From assembly GCA_964404985.1 (NCBI GenBank), contig CAYOMD010000001.1, positions 186,001 through 250,000 of the forward strand: a stretch of 64,000 bases of DNA, in the 5' to 3' direction. The stretch is from Hankyongella sp964404985 (GTDB lineage: Bacteria; Pseudomonadota; Alphaproteobacteria; Sphingomonadales; Sphingomonadaceae). The number at the start of each line of letters is the position of its first letter. Within the stretch, counting starts at the first letter, position 1. The notes beneath the pieces are model-generated. The model was given only the letters and a program-made list of their open reading frames with translations. It was not told where the DNA came from and did not search any database. A program made the position numbers and the translations under genes. This document shows positions 60,382 to 64,000 of the stretch, in pieces.

Positions 60382-60918
60382 ATGGAAACGGCAATTCTGG
60401 CAGGTGGCTGCTTCTGGTGTATTGAGGCCATGTACGACGACCTGCAGGGCGTGATCTCGGTCGAGTCCGGCTATGCTGGCGGCCGTGTCGAGAACCCCAA
60501 CTACAAGCAGGTCTGCGCCGGTGGCACCGGGCACGCCGAGTCGATCCGCGTGACCTTCGATCCTGCCCAGGTTTCCTATGCGGAAATCCTGGACATCTTT
60601 TTTCATGTCCACGATCCGACAACCCTGAACCGTCAGGGCAATGACGTCGGCGAACATTACCGCTCCGCCATCTTCACACTCTCGCCCGAGCAGGCCGCCG
60701 AGGCCCAGGCTGCCAAAGCACGCGCTGCCAAACTGTGGCCAGGCCAGATCGTGACCGAGATTACACCGGCGGGCACCTTCTGGATCGCCGAGGACTATCA
60801 CCAGGAGTATTTCCAGCGGCTTGGCGGCGGCAACGCTTACTGCAATTTTGTCGTGGCCCCCAAGGTCAAGAAGTTCCGGGAAGCCTACAAGCACCGGCTC
60901 AAATCGGCCGCCGCCTGA
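60382..60918 (+). CDS. msrA: Peptide methionine sulfoxide reductase MsrA
   Basis: The 178-residue protein carries the catalytic motif GGCFWCIEAMY at residues 8-18. It has GCFWC rather than the more common GCFWG, with Cys10 catalytic. Further blocks are SGYAGG, HAESIRVTFDP, FFHVHDPTTLNRQGNDVG and EDYHQEYF. It reduces the S-epimer of methionine sulfoxide in oxidised proteins. A strong AAAGGAGAT site precedes the ATG. Its 3' end overlaps that of the DUF938 gene by 20 bases, tail to tail. Confidence 0.95.
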   Translation: METAILAGGCFWCIEAMYDDLQGVISVESGYAGGRVENPNYKQVCAGGTGHAESIRVTFDPAQVSYAEILDIFFHVHDPTTLNRQGNDVGEHYRSAIFTLSPEQAAEAQAAKARAAKLWPGQIVTEITPAGTFWIAEDYHQEYFQRLGGGNAYCNFVVAPKVKKFREAYKHRLKSAAA

Positions 60919-61513
60919 ACACGACGGACAGATTGTTGGCGGGCATCGGCACGACGTCCGCCAAGGTCAGCCCTGCAGCATCCGCGCAGTCTGCCACGCT
61001 CTCCAGGTCCCGCACGCCCCAGGCCGGGTTGCGGGACTTCAGGTCAGCATCGAAGGCTTTGTTGCTGGGGGCTGTATGGTGCCCATTCTGGCGGTACGGC
61101 CCGTATAGGTAAAGTGGCGCCCCCGACGGCAGCACGTCAGCCGCCAGCCGCATCAAGGCGGCGGTTGCCTGCCAGGGGCTGATGTGGACCATGTTGATGC
61201 AGACCATGGCGTCTGCTTGCGTGACCGGGGCCGGGTCGGTCAGAAGGTCCAGTTTGTGCGGCGGCAGGATGGTCTCCCGGCCACTGTGTGTCCGCCAGGC
61301 TGCGATGGAGGGCAGGGAGTCCGGGTCCGCGTCGGTCGGCTGCCATAGCAGGCCAGGGAAGGCTGGCGCAAAGTGCACGGCGTGCTCGCCAGTGCCGCTG
61401 GCGATTTCCAACACCAGCCCGGCCTCAGGCAGGACGGTTTTGAGCACGGCCAGGATCGGCTCCCGGTTGCGGGCGGTCGCCGGGGCGAAGCGGCGCAGGT
61501 CCTCGTCGCTCAT
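60899..61513 (-). CDS. DUF938 family SAM-dependent methyltransferase-like protein
   Basis: The 204-residue protein has the DUF938 pattern: RFAPATARNREPIL opening, VLEIASGTGEHAVHFAPAFP (SAM-binding motif I), WQPTDADPDSLPSI, CINMVHISPW, LYLYGPYRQNGHHTAPSNKAFD and SRNPAWGVRDLESV. The family is annotated as methyltransferase-like with no assigned substrate. It runs convergent to msrA with a short 3' overlap. Confidence 0.88.
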   Translation of the reverse strand: MSDEDLRRFAPATARNREPILAVLKTVLPEAGLVLEIASGTGEHAVHFAPAFPGLLWQPTDADPDSLPSIAAWRTHSGRETILPPHKLDLLTDPAPVTQADAMVCINMVHISPWQATAALMRLAADVLPSGAPLYLYGPYRQNGHHTAPSNKAFDADLKSRNPAWGVRDLESVADCADAAGLTLADVVPMPANNLSVVFRRRPI

Positions 61514-61627
61514 GCAGCCCGCCTAGGTGCAGCAGATACCTCGTCCGCTATCCGGGGAATGGTTGTCTTGAGCAGATTGCGGGCCATATCACTCAAACCT
61601 CAACAAGCGTGTAAACGGAGCAGCACC

Positions 61628-61915
61628 ATGATGGAAGCCCGCTGGAATGGCCATGTTATAGCCCGATCAAACGCGACTGTCGTGGTCGAGGGCAATCATT
61701 ATTTCCCGTTGGAAGCTGTCGACGCCGCTTTCCTGAAACCCAGTGCCAAGCAAACACTGTGCCCCTGGAAGGGAGCCGCGCATTACTACACGCTCGATGT
61801 GGACGGTGCGCAGAACCCGGATGCTGCCTGGTTCTACCCCGAACCCAAGCCTGAGGCCGCGCAGATCCGGGGCCATGTTGCGTTCTGGCGCGGCGTGACG
61901 GTCTTGTCCGCCTAG
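61628..61915 (+). CDS. DUF427 domain protein
   Basis: The 95-residue protein contains the DUF427 core: ARWNGHVIARSNATVVVEGNHYFP (here spanning the start), CPWKGAAHYYTLDVDG, WFYPEP and IRGHVAFWRG. It is a single small beta-barrel-like domain of normal length. No enzymatic function is established. The start is the double ATG at 61628/61631, with ACGGAG upstream. A longer open frame in the same phase overlaps DUF938 on the other strand and is rejected. Confidence 0.85.
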   Translation: MMEARWNGHVIARSNATVVVEGNHYFPLEAVDAAFLKPSAKQTLCPWKGAAHYYTLDVDGAQNPDAAWFYPEPKPEAAQIRGHVAFWRGVTVLSA

Positions 61916-61947
61916 CCATAGCCGCATCAAAGCGCTAAGCCTTGCCC

Positions 61948-63330
61948 ATGATCCAGCGGGTGGGGCTCTGGGCCGGTATCGGCCTGTTTCTGACGATGCG
62001 GCTTGTGGCCGCTCCGGCGGGCCTCAGCCCCGAGGGCTGGGCAGTCGCCGCCGTTGGTGTGCTGATGGCGCTCTGGTGGTTCACCGAGGCCGTGCCGCTC
62101 ACCATGACGGCGCTGATGCCGTTTTTGCTGCTGCCTTTGCTGGGCGCGGGCAGCGCCGGAGAGATCGCCGGCACCTATTATTCGCCCATTCTCTTTCTGG
62201 TGCTCGGTGGTGCAATTGTTGCCCTCGCCATCGAGAAGGCGGGCCTGCATCGGCGTGTGGCACTCGCGGTTGCGGCACGCGGCGGCACCAACCCCAGGCG
62301 GCTGGTGCTGGCATTCATGGCGGCGACGGCACTCGTCAGTATGATCGTCTCCAATACCGCCACGACTCTCATCATGACGCCGGTCGCGCTGGCGCTGGTC
62401 AAGGCGCGCGGACAGGATGACGCGTTCGCACCCGCCCTGCTGCTCGGCGTTGCCTACGCGGCCTCGATTGGCGGGCTCGGCACTCTGGTCGGATCGCCGA
62501 CCAACGGCATTGCTGCCGCCATGATCGAGCGCACGCTGCATCGTCCTGTCGACTTTCTCACCTGGTCAAAGTTCGGCCTGCCGATGGTGGTGATCGGCAT
62601 TCCTGCTGCCGCCTGGCTGCTCACGCGCGCGCTGAGGGTGCCGCAGGTCGCACTGGATCGGGGTGCGGTTCTGGCGGCCATCGGTACACCCGGCCCCTGG
62701 ACACCGCTGGAGAAGCGGGTGGCACCGGTGGTGGTGGCGCTGATCCTTGGCTGGACGGTCCTGCCGCTCATCAAGGGCAGGATCGGGCTGGCGGCGCTCG
62801 ATGATGGCATGACGGCAATCGCCGCCGCGCTGCTGCTGTTTATTCTGCCCGGCGGCAACGGACGCCCGATCCTGGAGTGGCCGGATGCGCGCGGGGTGCC
62901 GTGGGATGTCATCATGATGTTCGGCGGCGGGCTGGCGCTGGCGGATGCCATCACCGCCAGCGGCCTGGCACTCTGGATCGGCGGGCAACTCTCGGGCCTG
63001 GGCTCGATCCCGATCTGGGCTTTGGCGCTGCTGCTGACGGCACTGGTGATTTTGGTCACCGAGTTCGCCTCCAACGTCGCGACCGCCAGCGGCTTCCTGC
63101 CGGTGGTGGCCGGGGTGGCGACTGTGGCCGGGCTCGATCCGCTATCGCTGGCGATGCCGGCGGCGCTGGCGGCAAGCTGGGGCTTCATGATGCCGGCGGG
63201 CACCGGGCCGAACGCGATCGCCTATGCGACCGGGCAGATAACAGTGGGGCAGATGATCCGCGCCGGATTCCTCATCGATCTGCTGGGCATTCCGCTGATT
63301 GTGGCGGTGTGCTTTGCGGTTGCCCCTTGA
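61948..63330 (+). CDS. SLC13/DASS family carrier (dicarboxylate or sulphate:sodium symporter)
   Basis: About 460 residues with 11-12 hydrophobic segments. Family signatures: ALWWFTEAVPLTMTALMP near the start, FLVLGGAIVALAIEKAGLHRR, the SNT motif in MIVSNTATTLIMTPVAL, GGLGTLVGSPTNGI (first hairpin), and TEFASNVATASGFLPVV with a second SN-type motif, then MMPAGTGPNAIAYATG. It probably imports di- or tricarboxylates with sodium across the inner membrane. The exact substrate cannot be read from sequence. The frame opens at TTG 61942, but ATG 61948 is the likelier start. Confidence 0.9.
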   Translation: MIQRVGLWAGIGLFLTMRLVAAPAGLSPEGWAVAAVGVLMALWWFTEAVPLTMTALMPFLLLPLLGAGSAGEIAGTYYSPILFLVLGGAIVALAIEKAGLHRRVALAVAARGGTNPRRLVLAFMAATALVSMIVSNTATTLIMTPVALALVKARGQDDAFAPALLLGVAYAASIGGLGTLVGSPTNGIAAAMIERTLHRPVDFLTWSKFGLPMVVIGIPAAAWLLTRALRVPQVALDRGAVLAAIGTPGPWTPLEKRVAPVVVALILGWTVLPLIKGRIGLAALDDGMTAIAAALLLFILPGGNGRPILEWPDARGVPWDVIMMFGGGLALADAITASGLALWIGGQLSGLGSIPIWALALLLTALVILVTEFASNVATASGFLPVVAGVATVAGLDPLSLAMPAALAASWGFMMPAGTGPNAIAYATGQITVGQMIRAGFLIDLLGIPLIVAVCFAVAP

Positions 63331-63367
63331 CGCTGGCGCGCCGGTGCTGGATTAAACGCGACTTGGT

Positions 63368-63441
63368 GGCCCGATGGCGGAATGGTGACGCAGCGGACTG
63401 CAAATCCGTATATGCCGGTTCGATTCCGGCTCGGGCCTCCA
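63368..63441 (+). tRNA. tRNA-Cys (anticodon GCA)
   Basis: The 74-base cloverleaf has acceptor GGCCCGA/TCGGGCC, anticodon stem GCGGA/TCCGT around CTGCAAA (anticodon GCA) and T-arm GCCGG-TTCGATT-CCGGC. U is at the discriminator position, the identity element for cysteine, and CCA is encoded. Confidence 0.96.
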
Positions 63442-63783
63442 TCTCAGCGTTAGAAGACGTCCAATATCGTCTGATAAGTCGCTTTTTCCCGACACTTCTT
63501 CTGGTGTGATCGAGCACCCTGGTTCGCACGGCTCCACCTGCATCCGGTATCAGGGAGAAGAATTACAAGCTGCCTCATCGCGATGACCTGTAATTCCTGC
63601 CCCACCGGGAGGTGTGCTGCGTATTTTCGTAAAGGCCAGCAGGCGCAACGCTGTCAAAAAAGTCACACTCTGGGGAATTCTCCACACCCGCATTGACGAA
63701 GTGAACGTTATCATTAATGTGAACGTACACAACGCAAGAATTGTTCGCAATCAAAGAACATAAATCTGGGGAGGGAAGCGCAG
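63442..63783. promoter_or_regulatory. Control region upstream of the TonB-dependent receptor gene
   Basis: About 340 bases without a credible gene. GTGAACGT occurs twice, 18 bases apart (63701 and 63719). The second copy lies within a near-perfect 14-base palindrome, TGTGAACGTACACA (63718-63731), which could be a dimeric repressor operator. GGGGAGGGAAG precedes the receptor start. Confidence 0.45.
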
Positions 63784-64000
63784 ATGCGTGATTCGTGTAA
63801 GCTGAAGTTCAACCGCTTTGCCGGCGCGTCGCTGCTGGTGATTGGCCTTGCCGCGCAGCCTGTCTGGGCACAGGACTCTGATGCGCCGCAGGATGCGCCT
63901 GCCGCAGACGAAGTCGTGATGGACAAGATCGTCATCAGCGGGATTCGGGCGAGCTTACGCGCCTCACAGGACATCAAGCGCAACGCACTGGGTGTGGTCG
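63784..64000 (+). CDS. TonB-dependent receptor, N-terminal fragment (runs off right edge)
   Basis: 72 codons are visible from the ATG at 63784: a signal peptide (SLLVIGLAAQPVWAQ), a short acidic linker (DSDAPQDAPAADEVVMD), then KIVISGIRASLRASQDIKRN, the conserved TonB-box and plug opening of receptors abundant in sphingomonads and caulobacters. The barrel lies outside the window, so the substrate cannot be judged. The GGGGAGGG ribosome site is strong. It is a plausible client of a TonB complex. Confidence 0.88.
   Translation, partial: MRDSCKLKFNRFAGASLLVIGLAAQPVWAQDSDAPQDAPAADEVVMDKIVISGIRASLRASQDIKRNALGVV

Noticed and set aside
63550..63750. 66-codon minus-strand frame upstream of the TonB-dependent receptor
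   Set aside because: No ribosome site or similarity; it overlaps the probable receptor control region.

Overview
The window is a 64 kb piece of a GC-rich Gram-negative chromosome. The gene content points to an alphaproteobacterium, most likely Sphingomonadales-like: a TonB-dependent receptor with a sphingomonad/caulobacterial-type N-terminus at the right edge, TrmFO, a bacterial alternative oxidase, a Ser/Thr kinase fused to a universal stress domain, split glycine decarboxylase, and an SLC13-type carboxylate carrier. Genus is not assigned because I cannot run a search. No transposase, integrase, prophage or CRISPR array is visible.

Layout. 1-13.8 kb is housekeeping: a minus-strand DUF885 peptidase / sseA / metC run, a plus-strand phosphoesterase-kinase pair, purB, a GST, a pirin, PEP carboxylase, a HerA/DUF853 ATPase, a second GST and an alternative oxidase. 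At 14-16.1 kb an AT-richer gene for an RTX-like repeat protein abuts, across a gene-free AT-rich stretch, the 3' end of tRNA-Ala(CGC). trmFO follows.

18.1-39.1 kb is the most unusual locus, one plus-strand gene run: a TpsB (FhaC/ShlB-type) pore, a DUF2341-LamG-ExbB fusion, ExbD, TonB, a putative porin, a small periplasmic coiled-coil protein, and a 4475-residue filamentous haemagglutinin-like TpsA exoprotein. It looks like a two-partner secretion system with its own proton-motive-force (TonB/ExbB/ExbD) module and porin. The exoprotein has only two cysteines in its mature part, both within 16 residues of the C-terminus. That arrangement matches the disulphide tether of the HMW1 adhesin. Its gene also carries a G9 tract.

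39.2-49.2 kb, convergent with tpsA, is a type II secretion operon in the order gspE-F-G-H-I-J-L-M-C/N-D-K, nearly every junction overlapping. gspK lies out of its usual place and its leader appears to be interrupted in frame by a short palindromic repeat. Divergent from gspE is a large PstS/DING-like phosphate-binding protein with strong codon bias, a strong terminator and a candidate PHO box in the shared spacer. This suggests a phosphate-linked secretion unit.

51.8-64 kb returns to ordinary genes: a SleB-type cell wall hydrolase, a short squalene/phytoene synthase-like protein, an EF-hand protein, a VOC protein, then a tandem glycine riboswitch driving gcvT-gcvH-(methyltransferase)-gcvPA-gcvPB. 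After these come a head-GIN (DUF2807) protein, msrA, DUF938, DUF427, a DASS carrier, tRNA-Cys(GCA) and the start of a TonB-dependent receptor.
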